Source: Methylibium sp. (GTDB lineage Bacteria > Pseudomonadota > Gammaproteobacteria > Burkholderiales > Burkholderiaceae_C). Taken from it: 64,000 bases of DNA. Made by a program: the position numbers and the translations under genes. The notes under the pieces are model-generated. The model did not search any database. It was not told where the DNA came from and saw nothing but the letters and a program-made list of their open reading frames with translations. The DNA lies in contig PNNH01000031.1 of the NCBI GenBank assembly GCA_013824165.1, positions 1 to 64,000 on the forward strand. The letters run 5' to 3'. Numbering within the stretch: position 1 is the stretch's first letter; each line of letters starts with the position of its first letter. Shown piece after piece: positions 33,610 through 41,429 of the stretch.

Positions 33610-36021
33610 TCAGCGCTTAAACAGGTCGAGGATGCTCTTCTTTTCGTCCTCGCTGGCGTTCTGGGGCACCTGCGCAGCGTCGTCGTTCAGCTTGCGCACG
33701 CCGTCATTGCCCGAGTACTCTTCGTAGTACCAGTCATTGCCTCGGCGCACGATGCCCTCGGGCGGCTCGTACTCGCTGACCGCGACATCGCGCAGTGCGT
33801 GGCGCATGAACTCGATCCAGACGGGCAGGGACAGTCCGCCGCCTGTTTCGCGGCTGCCCAGCTTGCGCGGCTGGTCGTAGCCGATCCAGACCACCGCCAC
33901 CATCTCGCGCTGGTAGCCGGCGAACCAGGCGTCCATCGAATCGTTGGTGGTGCCGGTCTTACCATAGAGGTCAGGGCGCTTGAGCTGGGCCTGGGCCTTG
34001 GCGGCGGTGCCGCTGCGCGTCACTTCCTGCAGCAGGCTGTTCATCAGGAAGGCGTTGCGAGCCTCGATGACGCGCTGGCTGTCGTCGATCTTTACCGGCG
34101 CGGCCTGGTAGAGCAGGCGCCCCTGGTTGTCGGTCACGCGCGAGATCAGGCGCGGCGCGATCTGATAGCCGCCGTTGGCGAATACCGAGTAGGCCTGTGC
34201 CATCTGCATCGGCGTCACCGAACCGGCGCCCAGCGCCATCGTCAGGTAGGGCGGGTGCTTCTCCGCCTCGAAACCAAAACGTGAGATCCATTCCTGCGCG
34301 AAATCGGTGCCGACCGATTGCAGCACTCGGATCGAGACCATGTTCTTCGACTTGGCCAAGGCGGTGCGCAGCGGCATCGCGCCTTCGAAGGTGCCGTCGT
34401 AGTTCTTGGGCTCCCAGGGCTGGCTGCCGGTGGTCGCGGCGCTGAAGAACAGCGGTGCATCGTTGACCACGGTCGTGGGCGTAAAGCCGCGCTCCAGTGC
34501 GGCCGAGTAGATGAAGGGCTTGAAGCTGGAGCCCGGCTGACGCCAGGCCTGGGTGACGTGGTTGAACTTGTTCTTCGCGAAATCGAAGCCGCCGACCAGG
34601 GCCCGCAGGTCGCCGTTGCGGGGGTCGATCGCGACGAAGGCGCCCTCGACCTCGGGCAGCTGGGTCAGGGTCCAGACCTCCCTGCTGACGTCCTTGCCGC
34701 CTTCGCGCACGGTGCGTGTGGTCTTGAGCACCCGCACGACAGCACCGCGGCGGATCTGGATCTTGGGATTGCCGCGCTCGGCCAGACCTGAGGCGACCGG
34801 TTTCAGGCCTTCGCCAACGACGGTCGCTGTCTCGCCGCTCTGCAGGGCGACCACCACTTTCTTGGCATCGGCTTCCAGCACCACGGCCGCCAGCAACTCG
34901 TCATTGGCTGGGTGGTCGGCCAAGGCTTCGGCAATGCGTGCGTCCAGGGCCTTGGGGTCCTTGGGCAGGTCGACATAGGCTTCCGGGCCGCGATAGAACT
35001 GGCGCTGCTCGTAGTCCAGCAGTCCGCGGCGCAGTGCGCGGTAGGCCACGTTCTGTTCGTCTGCGTGCACGGTCAGGTAGACGTTCAGGCCGCGTGTGTA
35101 GGCCTCGTCGCCGTACTGCGTGAAGATCAGCTGCCGCGCCGCTTCGGCCAGGAACTCGGCATGGGCCGAGTTTTCATTGACGCGCCGGTAGCGCAGCACC
35201 TCGGCCTTGGCCGCCTCGTGCTGCTCTTCGGTGATGTAGCCGTTGTCCAGCATGCGGTCGATGATGTACTGCTGGCGCAGATTGGCCCGGCGCGGGTTGT
35301 TGATCGGGTTGTAGGCCGAGGGCGCCTTGGGCAGGCCGGCCAACATGGCGGCCTCAGCGATGGAGATGTCCTTGAGCGGTTTGCCGAAATAGATTTCGCT
35401 GGCCGCGGCGAAGCCATAGGCACGGTGACCCAGGAAAATCTGGTTCATGTAGATCTCGAGAATCTTGCGCTTGGACAGCGCGTTCTCGATCTTCAGGGCC
35501 AGCAGGATCTCGTAGATCTTGCGCGTCAGGGTCTTCTCGGTGGAGAGATAGAAGTTGCGCGCCACCTGCATAGTGATGGTCGATGCGCCCTGGCTGCGCG
35601 ACTCCGCCACATTGGCCAGACCGGCCCGGATCACGCCGAGGTAGTCGACGCCGCCGTGCTGATAGAAACGGGAGTCTTCGATGGCGAGTACCGCATCCTG
35701 CATGACCTGCGGGATCTGCCCGATGGTCAGGTAGTTGCGGCGCTCCTCGCCAAACTCGCCCAGCAGGACGCCCTCGCTGGAGAGGATGCGCATCGGCAGC
35801 TTGGGCCGGTAGTCGGTCAGGCCGCTGATGTCCGGCAGATTCGGGTAGGCCATGGCCAGCGCCAGCCCGAGCAGCAGCGCCACACTCAGCACGGCGGCCG
35901 CACACAGCCCCAGCAGCCAGGCGAGCACGCGCTGCAGATGACTGGCGACGGACTGTCCGGCAGCGGGCTTGGCGTCGGGTCGTTCAGATCCCTGCGGGGA
36001 CTTCTTCTTGGCGTCGCTCAT
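33610..36021 (-). CDS. mrcA: Penicillin-binding protein 1A, bifunctional peptidoglycan synthase
   Basis: Class A PBP that polymerises glycan strands and cross-links peptides at the inner membrane. After a cytoplasmic tail rich in Lys, one membrane helix (about 35-58) precedes the GT51 glycosyltransferase domain with catalytic E115 in IEDSRFYQHGG, then GASTITMQVARNFYL. An OB-like insert characteristic of PBP1A follows. The transpeptidase has SSFK (S498), SKN and KTG (K688). The 803 residues are normal. CGGAGG lies just before the ATG. It is divergent from pilM, as in many proteobacteria. Confidence 0.97.
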   Translation of the reverse strand: MSDAKKKSPQGSERPDAKPAAGQSVASHLQRVLAWLLGLCAAAVLSVALLLGLALAMAYPNLPDISGLTDYRPKLPMRILSSEGVLLGEFGEERRNYLTIGQIPQVMQDAVLAIEDSRFYQHGGVDYLGVIRAGLANVAESRSQGASTITMQVARNFYLSTEKTLTRKIYEILLALKIENALSKRKILEIYMNQIFLGHRAYGFAAASEIYFGKPLKDISIAEAAMLAGLPKAPSAYNPINNPRRANLRQQYIIDRMLDNGYITEEQHEAAKAEVLRYRRVNENSAHAEFLAEAARQLIFTQYGDEAYTRGLNVYLTVHADEQNVAYRALRRGLLDYEQRQFYRGPEAYVDLPKDPKALDARIAEALADHPANDELLAAVVLEADAKKVVVALQSGETATVVGEGLKPVASGLAERGNPKIQIRRGAVVRVLKTTRTVREGGKDVSREVWTLTQLPEVEGAFVAIDPRNGDLRALVGGFDFAKNKFNHVTQAWRQPGSSFKPFIYSAALERGFTPTTVVNDAPLFFSAATTGSQPWEPKNYDGTFEGAMPLRTALAKSKNMVSIRVLQSVGTDFAQEWISRFGFEAEKHPPYLTMALGAGSVTPMQMAQAYSVFANGGYQIAPRLISRVTDNQGRLLYQAAPVKIDDSQRVIEARNAFLMNSLLQEVTRSGTAAKAQAQLKRPDLYGKTGTTNDSMDAWFAGYQREMVAVVWIGYDQPRKLGSRETGGGLSLPVWIEFMRHALRDVAVSEYEPPEGIVRRGNDWYYEEYSGNDGVRKLNDDAAQVPQNASEDEKKSILDLFKR

Positions 36022-36044
36022 GGGCCTCCGATTGCGGTGGGCGG

Positions 36045-36050
36045 ATTATA
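36045..36050 (-). promoter_or_regulatory. Candidate -10 element for mrcA
   Basis: The minus strand has a perfect TATAAT 24 bases before the mrcA ATG. No good -35 is present at the usual distance, so an activator or a weak promoter is possible. Confidence 0.45.
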
Positions 36051-36192
36051 GGAAGCTGCCACGCTGTCACCTGAGTTGGGCTCAAGTCTGGAATGGCCCT
36101 GTTTTTCCGCCCTTTGGCGCGTCAGCTTGCGTGTATGTTTCGCAACGTGGTGTTACCTGCTGTGACCGGTTTTCCTTTGGCTGTCAAAGGCT

Positions 36193-36221
36193 TTGCTGCT
36201 AGCATTCAAGTAACTTATTAA
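36193..36221 (+). promoter_or_regulatory. Candidate promoter for the pilMNOPQ operon
   Basis: TTGCTG (36193-36198) is followed after 17 bases by TATTAA (36216-36221), in the most AT-rich part of the mrcA-pilM gap. The expected start is near 36228, 34 bases before the pilM ATG. The match is moderate. Confidence 0.4.
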
Positions 36222-36261
36222 TAGTCCGGCGCCTTGAAACGCGCGTTGGGGGATTCGCGTC

Positions 36262-37341
36262 ATGGGAATACTTGACGTACTGCTGGGTCGCAAGCATCCG
36301 CCCATGATTGGCCTGGATATCAGTTCATCCAGTGTCAAGCTGGTGGAGCTGAGTCAATCCAAGAATGGCGAGATGGTGCTCGAGCGCTTCGCGATGGAGT
36401 CGTTCGAGAAGGGCTGGATCACCGACGGGCAGATCGAGAAGTTCGACGAGGTTGCAGACGCCGTGCGGCGTTGTGTGGCCCGAAGCGGCGCGCGTACCCG
36501 CGATGCGGTGCTGGCGATGCCGCAATCCGCGGTGATCACCAAGCGCATCATGCTGCCCGCCGGGCTGCGCGATGAAGAGCTTGAGATCCAGGTCGAAGCC
36601 GAGGCCAATCAATACATCCCCTTCTCGCTCGACGAGGTGAGTCTGGACTTCTGCGTGATCGGGCCCAGTCCCACCTCGGTGGGCGATGTCGAAGTCTTGA
36701 TCGCTGCATCCCGCAAGGATCGCGTGCAGGACCGTCAGGGCCTGGCGGAAGCGGCCGGCCTGCACCCCGTGGTGCTGGACATCGAGTCGCATGCCTCACG
36801 CCTGGCGATGGGGCGTCTGATCGGCAACCTGCCCAACGAGGGCAAGGACGCGCTGGTGGCCTTGTTTGAGATCGGCGCCGACACGACCAGCCTGAAGGTG
36901 CTGCGTGACGACGAGATGCTCTATGACCGCGACCAGGCTTTCGGCGGCTCGCAGCTGACCCAGCTGATTTCGCGTCAGTACGGCTTCAGCTTCGAAGAAG
37001 CAGAGCAAAAGAAGCTTGCCAACGACTTGCCTGAGGACTACGAGACGGCGGTGCTGAACCCCTTCGTCGACAGCCTTTCACAGGAGATCGGCCGCGCGTT
37101 GCAGTACTTCTTCACCAGCACGCCGCACCACAAGGTTCATTACGTGATGCTGGCTGGCGGCACGGCAACCCTGCCGGGGCTCAAGGAGCGGGTCACGGAA
37201 CTCACGGGTTTTGCCTGCATGGTGGTCAACCCCTTCGAGAACATGACACTGGGCTCCGCGGTTCGAGAGCCCAAGCTCAGGCGTGAGGCTCCGGCCTATC
37301 TGACCGCCTGCGGTCTGGCCATGCGGAGGTTCTTCCAGTGA
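36262..37341 (+). CDS. pilM: Type IV pilus inner-membrane platform protein PilM
   Basis: Cytoplasmic actin-like protein that binds the N-terminus of PilN and anchors the alignment complex of the type IV pilus. It has the expected GLDISSSSVKLVEL nucleotide-binding start, a central SHC-type region (FEIGADTTSLKVL) and YVMLAGGTATLPGL, the second phosphate loop. Length 359 residues. It is the first gene of pilMNOPQ and overlaps pilN by four bases. Confidence 0.97.
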   Translation: MGILDVLLGRKHPPMIGLDISSSSVKLVELSQSKNGEMVLERFAMESFEKGWITDGQIEKFDEVADAVRRCVARSGARTRDAVLAMPQSAVITKRIMLPAGLRDEELEIQVEAEANQYIPFSLDEVSLDFCVIGPSPTSVGDVEVLIAASRKDRVQDRQGLAEAAGLHPVVLDIESHASRLAMGRLIGNLPNEGKDALVALFEIGADTTSLKVLRDDEMLYDRDQAFGGSQLTQLISRQYGFSFEEAEQKKLANDLPEDYETAVLNPFVDSLSQEIGRALQYFFTSTPHHKVHYVMLAGGTATLPGLKERVTELTGFACMVVNPFENMTLGSAVREPKLRREAPAYLTACGLAMRRFFQ

Positions 37342-37940
37342 TTCTGATCAACCTCCTGCCCCACCGGGAAGAGAAGCGCAAGCGTCGCAAGCAGGCGTTC
37401 TTTGTAGGCGTCGCGTTTTCGGCGCTGGTGGGCGCTGGCTTGGTGGGTGCTGCCTACATGACCTTGGGCCATCTCACCACCGAGCAGCGCTCGCGCAATG
37501 ACTACCTGGGCGTCGAGATCGGTCGCCTGGAGGCACAGATCAAAGACATCGCCAACCTGCGTGCAGAAATCGAAGCCCTGAAGTCACGGCAGCGTGCTGT
37601 CGAGGATCTGCAGACGGATCGCAACACGCCGGTGCAGCTTCTGAATGAGCTCGCGCGCCACACGCCCGAAGGCGTTTACCTGACCAGCATCCGGCAAGCC
37701 GACAAGGTGGTGACCGTCACAGGCATCGCGCAGACTCAGGAGCGCGTCTCCGAGTTCCTGCGCAATGCCTCGCGCAACTCTGAATGGCTGGATCGTCCCG
37801 ATCTGGTCGAAATCAAGCTTGCCAACCTGACGACCAGCGGCCGCGACCAGAAGCGGCTGTTCGAGTTTTCGGCCAAGGTGTCGATCAAGACACCGCAGCG
37901 CGAAGCGCCAGCCAGTGCGCCGGCCGGCAGAAAGGTCTGA
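37338..37940 (+). CDS. pilN: Type IV pilus assembly protein PilN
   Basis: Bitopic inner-membrane protein linking PilM to PilO. It starts with the family signature ILINLLPHRE, which is the PilM-binding peptide. A single helix lies at about 21-45, then a coiled coil (LEAQIKDIANLRAEIEALKSRQ, here seen over residues about 60-90) and a ferredoxin-like periplasmic domain. Translation begins at a GTG that overlaps the pilM stop (GTGA). Length 200 residues. Confidence 0.95.
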   Translation: MILINLLPHREEKRKRRKQAFFVGVAFSALVGAGLVGAAYMTLGHLTTEQRSRNDYLGVEIGRLEAQIKDIANLRAEIEALKSRQRAVEDLQTDRNTPVQLLNELARHTPEGVYLTSIRQADKVVTVTGIAQTQERVSEFLRNASRNSEWLDRPDLVEIKLANLTTSGRDQKRLFEFSAKVSIKTPQREAPASAPAGRKV

Positions 37941-37947
37941 AGCAGCC

Positions 37948-38652
37948 ATGGCTAGCAAGTCACTATCGATCAAATTCGATCTGAACGCTTGGTTCGAGGG
38001 CGTTGCTGATCAGTTCCGTGGACTGAACCCGAATGAGCCGGGTCAATGGCCCTTGCTGCCCAAGCTGGCCGCCTTCACCGCAGTCGCGGTGCTGGTGCTG
38101 GTGCTGGGCTGGCTGATGCTGCTTTCTGATGTGCAAAGCGGGCTGGATGCTGAGCGCGAGAAAGAGCCGAGGCTCAAGGAAGATTACCGACTGAAGCTGG
38201 CGCAGGCCGTCAACCTGCCTGAGTTGCGCAAGCAAAAGAGCCAGGTCGAGGAATACGTCACCCAGCTTGAGAAGCAGTTGCCTGGCAAGGCTGAGATGGA
38301 CGCCTTGCTGTCCGATATCAACCAGGCCGGCCTGGGCCGAGGACTTCAGTTTGAACTGTTCCGGCCGGGGCAGGTGGTGGTGAAGGACTTCTACGCCGAG
38401 CTGCCGATCGCGCTGCGCGTGTCGGGCCGCTACCACGATGTCGGTTCCTTTGCCGCAGACGTGTCAAACCTGTCGCGTATCGTGACCTTGCACAACATCG
38501 TTGTGGTTGCCCCCACGGGCAAGGATGCCGCCACCGGTGCACTGAGTATGGAAGCCACAGCAAGGACCTACCGCTATCTGGACGCCAACGAAGTCGCTGA
38601 GCAGAAGGCGGCCGCAGCCAAGGCCGCCAACAAGACCGGAGCGAAGAAGTGA
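37948..38652 (+). CDS. pilO: Type IV pilus assembly protein PilO
   Basis: Bitopic inner-membrane partner of PilN; the pair forms the core of the alignment complex. One helix lies at about residues 39-58 (AVAVLVLVLGWLMLL). A coiled coil with many Lys and Glu residues follows, then the ferredoxin-like domain with FYAELPIALRVSGRYHDVGSF, typical of PilO. The C-terminal tail is Ala/Lys rich. The ATG at 37948 gives 234 residues, seven bases after pilN. A longer frame that enters pilN was rejected. Confidence 0.95.
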   Translation: MASKSLSIKFDLNAWFEGVADQFRGLNPNEPGQWPLLPKLAAFTAVAVLVLVLGWLMLLSDVQSGLDAEREKEPRLKEDYRLKLAQAVNLPELRKQKSQVEEYVTQLEKQLPGKAEMDALLSDINQAGLGRGLQFELFRPGQVVVKDFYAELPIALRVSGRYHDVGSFAADVSNLSRIVTLHNIVVVAPTGKDAATGALSMEATARTYRYLDANEVAEQKAAAAKAANKTGAKK

Positions 38653-39203
38653 TGCGCGCGCCGATTTTGCTCAAACGTAAGGCTTCGCCCTTGCTGCTGG
38701 TGGTGCTGACGCTCGGTTTGAGCGGCTGCGCTGCCGATCTTGACGAGCTCCAGCAATGGATGGAGCAGGAGCGCAAGCAGGCCCGCCCAACGGCCCAGCC
38801 GCTGGTGCCGCCCAAGAAGTTTCTGCCGCAGGCCTACGAGGCGGGCGCGGGCGTTGAGCCCTTCAGCGCGCAAAAGCTGAGCGTCGCGATCAAGCAAGAG
38901 GCCACTCAGCCCAACTCCCTGCTCACCGCCGAGATGAGCCGGCGGCGCGAGCCTCTGGAAGCCTTCCCGCTGGACAGCATGTCGATGGTCGGAAGCCTGA
39001 CCCGGCAAGGCAAGCGCTTTGCGCTGCTGAAAGTGGACAACCTGCTGCATCAAGTCAAGGCGGGTGACTACCTCGGACAGAACTTCGGCCGGGTGACCCA
39101 GATCAGCGAGACCGAGATCAATTTGCGAGAAGTCGTCCAGGACGCTGCGGGCGAATGGATAGAACGCACCAGTACCCTCCAGCTGCAGGAGAAGGGACGA
39201 TGA
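38652..39203 (+). CDS. pilP: Type IV pilus lipoprotein PilP
   Basis: Lipoprotein that connects the PilNO complex to the secretin PilQ. The lipobox LSGC is at about residues 23-26. A flexible Pro-rich stretch follows, then the C-terminal beta domain with MVGSLTRQGKRFALLKVDN and VKAGDYLGQNFGRVTQI, which match PilP. The ATG at 38652 follows a possible GTG one codon earlier; both overlap the pilO stop. Length 183 residues. Confidence 0.95.
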   Translation: MRAPILLKRKASPLLLVVLTLGLSGCAADLDELQQWMEQERKQARPTAQPLVPPKKFLPQAYEAGAGVEPFSAQKLSVAIKQEATQPNSLLTAEMSRRREPLEAFPLDSMSMVGSLTRQGKRFALLKVDNLLHQVKAGDYLGQNFGRVTQISETEINLREVVQDAAGEWIERTSTLQLQEKGR

Positions 39204-41374
39204 AACATACCCAGGAGATTTCGCGGATGAGCCACTGGCGCGCCTTGGCATGGGCCTTTGGCCTCGGGATTGTTTGCTCCGCCTCCGCGCTGGCGCAGAA
39301 CAACAGCATCCGCTCCATCAGCAGCGTCCAGCAGGCGGGTGCTGAAGTCGTGCGCATCGAGCTCAGCGAGTCGCTGACCGAATTGCCGCGTGGTTTCACG
39401 GTGCAGACGCCGCCGCGCATTGCGATTGACCTGCCCGGTGTCAGTAACGCCATGGGGCGCAGCCTGGTCGAGATCAACCAGGGCAATCTGCGCTCGGCCA
39501 ATGTGGCGCAGGCGGGTGAACGGACGCGCCTGGTGCTGAACCTTCGCACGGCGTCTGGCTACCGTGCCGAGTTACAGGACAAGGCGCTGGTCTTGGTGCT
39601 GGAGACTGCGCCGGCACCCGCGGCAGCGGCGGCCAGTGAGCCGGTCCACTTTGCGCAGAGCCTGAACCGCACGCCGCAAGCGTTGCAAGACATTGACTTC
39701 CGTCGCGGCCAGGACGGGACCGGTCGGGTGATCGTCAATCTGCCCAGCAATCAGGTCGGGGTGGACATCCAGCAGCAGGGCCAGGCCCTGGTGGTCGAGT
39801 TCCTGCGCTCCAGCGTGCCGGAGCAGCTGCGCCGCCGACTGGATGTGACGGATTTCGGCACCCCGGTGCAGACCATCTCCACCTCGCAGAACGGCGACCG
39901 CGTGCGCATGGTGGTCGAGCCCAAGGGCGCCTGGGAGCACAGCGCTTACCAGAGCGACAACCAGTTCGTGCTGGAAGTGCGCCCGCAGAAGGTCGACCCG
40001 AACAAGCTGACGCAAGGCCCGGGATTTGCCGGCGACAAGCTGTCGCTGAATTTCCAGAACATCGAAGTGCGCGCCCTGCTGCAGGTCATCGCCGACTTCA
40101 CCAACTTCAACGTCGTCACCAGTGACACCGTCACCGGCAGTGTCACGCTGCGATTGAAGGATGTGCCTTGGGATCAGGCGCTGGACATCATCATGCAAGC
40201 CAAGGGTCTGGGCCTGCGCAAGAATGGCAATGTGCTGTGGATTGCGCCCAAGGACGAGTTGGCTGCCAAGGAGAAGATGGATCTGGAGGCCAAGGCCCAG
40301 ATTGCCCAGCTGGAGCCGGTGCGCACGCAGTCCTTCCAGCTGAACTACACCAAGGCCGAGGAAGTGGCCAAGGGTCTGACGGGGCAATCCAGTGGCCAGA
40401 GCGGCGGCGGTGCAGGGCAGGGCAGCGCACGTATCCTGTCGACCCGTGGCAGCGTCATCTATGAGACCCGGACCAACCAGCTCTTCGTGACCGACATTCC
40501 GTCCAAGCTCGAAGAGATCCAGGCCATGATCGCCAAGATCGACATCCCGGTCCGCCAGGTGCTGATCGAGGCCCGCATCGTCGAGGCCGATGACAAGTTC
40601 GGCCGTGCGCTGGGTGTCAAGCTGGGATCGCAGGACCTGCGCGGTCTGCAAGGCGGCATCCCGGGCTACAACGTTGGCGGCAACAGCTATGTGACGATTG
40701 GCGGCAACCAGACGGCGGTCGGTGCTCAGACCAATCAGGGCCCGGCGCAGAGCTTCTCCAACAGCAACTTCGTCAACCTGCCGGCCAATGTGTCGTCGGA
40801 CAGCTTTGGTGGCGCCAATGCGGCCTCGTTCGCACTGTCACTCTTCAGCGCCGGTGCCAACCGATTCCTGAACCTGGAGCTGTCCGCACTGGAGGCCGAT
40901 GGCAAGGGCAAGATCGTGTCCAGCCCGCGCGTGATCACCGCCGATCAGGTCAAGGCCTTGATCGAGCAGGGTGAGGAACTGCCCTACCAGGTTGCTACCT
41001 CCAGTGGTGCCACCTCCATCCAGTTCAAGAAGGCAGTGCTGAAGCTTGAAGTCACGCCGCAGATCACGCCGGAAGGCAATGTGATTCTGGACGTGGATGT
41101 CAACAAGGACAGCCGCGGCACGCTGACGCCGCAGGGCTACGCCATCAACAACAAGCATGTCAAGACGCAGGTGCTGGTCGAGAACGGCGGCACGGTCGTG
41201 ATCGGTGGCATCTATACGCAGGACGAGCGCGAAGACATCTCCAAGGTGCCCTTGCTGGGTGATGTGCCGATCATGGGCAATCTCTTCAAGAACAAGGCGC
41301 GGATCTCGACCAAGACCGAGCTATTGATTTTTCTTACCCCCAAGGTGGTCAGCGATCGCGTGACGGTCCGCTGA
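39200..41374 (+). CDS. pilQ: Type IV pilus secretin PilQ
   Basis: Outer-membrane channel through which the pilus leaves the cell. A signal peptide of about 30 residues is followed by two AMIN domains, which bind peptidoglycan (starting near SIRSISSVQQAGAEV and FAQSLNRTPQALQDI). Next come an N0 domain (LSLNFQNIEVRALLQVIADF), an N1 domain and the secretin domain ending in VPLLGDVPIMGNLFKNK. A Gly/Gln/Ser stretch lies near residues 395-410. The ATG overlaps the pilP stop by four bases. Length 724 residues. Confidence 0.97.
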   Translation: MKHTQEISRMSHWRALAWAFGLGIVCSASALAQNNSIRSISSVQQAGAEVVRIELSESLTELPRGFTVQTPPRIAIDLPGVSNAMGRSLVEINQGNLRSANVAQAGERTRLVLNLRTASGYRAELQDKALVLVLETAPAPAAAAASEPVHFAQSLNRTPQALQDIDFRRGQDGTGRVIVNLPSNQVGVDIQQQGQALVVEFLRSSVPEQLRRRLDVTDFGTPVQTISTSQNGDRVRMVVEPKGAWEHSAYQSDNQFVLEVRPQKVDPNKLTQGPGFAGDKLSLNFQNIEVRALLQVIADFTNFNVVTSDTVTGSVTLRLKDVPWDQALDIIMQAKGLGLRKNGNVLWIAPKDELAAKEKMDLEAKAQIAQLEPVRTQSFQLNYTKAEEVAKGLTGQSSGQSGGGAGQGSARILSTRGSVIYETRTNQLFVTDIPSKLEEIQAMIAKIDIPVRQVLIEARIVEADDKFGRALGVKLGSQDLRGLQGGIPGYNVGGNSYVTIGGNQTAVGAQTNQGPAQSFSNSNFVNLPANVSSDSFGGANAASFALSLFSAGANRFLNLELSALEADGKGKIVSSPRVITADQVKALIEQGEELPYQVATSSGATSIQFKKAVLKLEVTPQITPEGNVILDVDVNKDSRGTLTPQGYAINNKHVKTQVLVENGGTVVIGGIYTQDEREDISKVPLLGDVPIMGNLFKNKARISTKTELLIFLTPKVVSDRVTVR

Positions 41375-41429
41375 TCAAGGGAGGTGCATGCACCGGAATA
41401 CCGGGTGTGCAAAGCAGGAGTCAGATGAA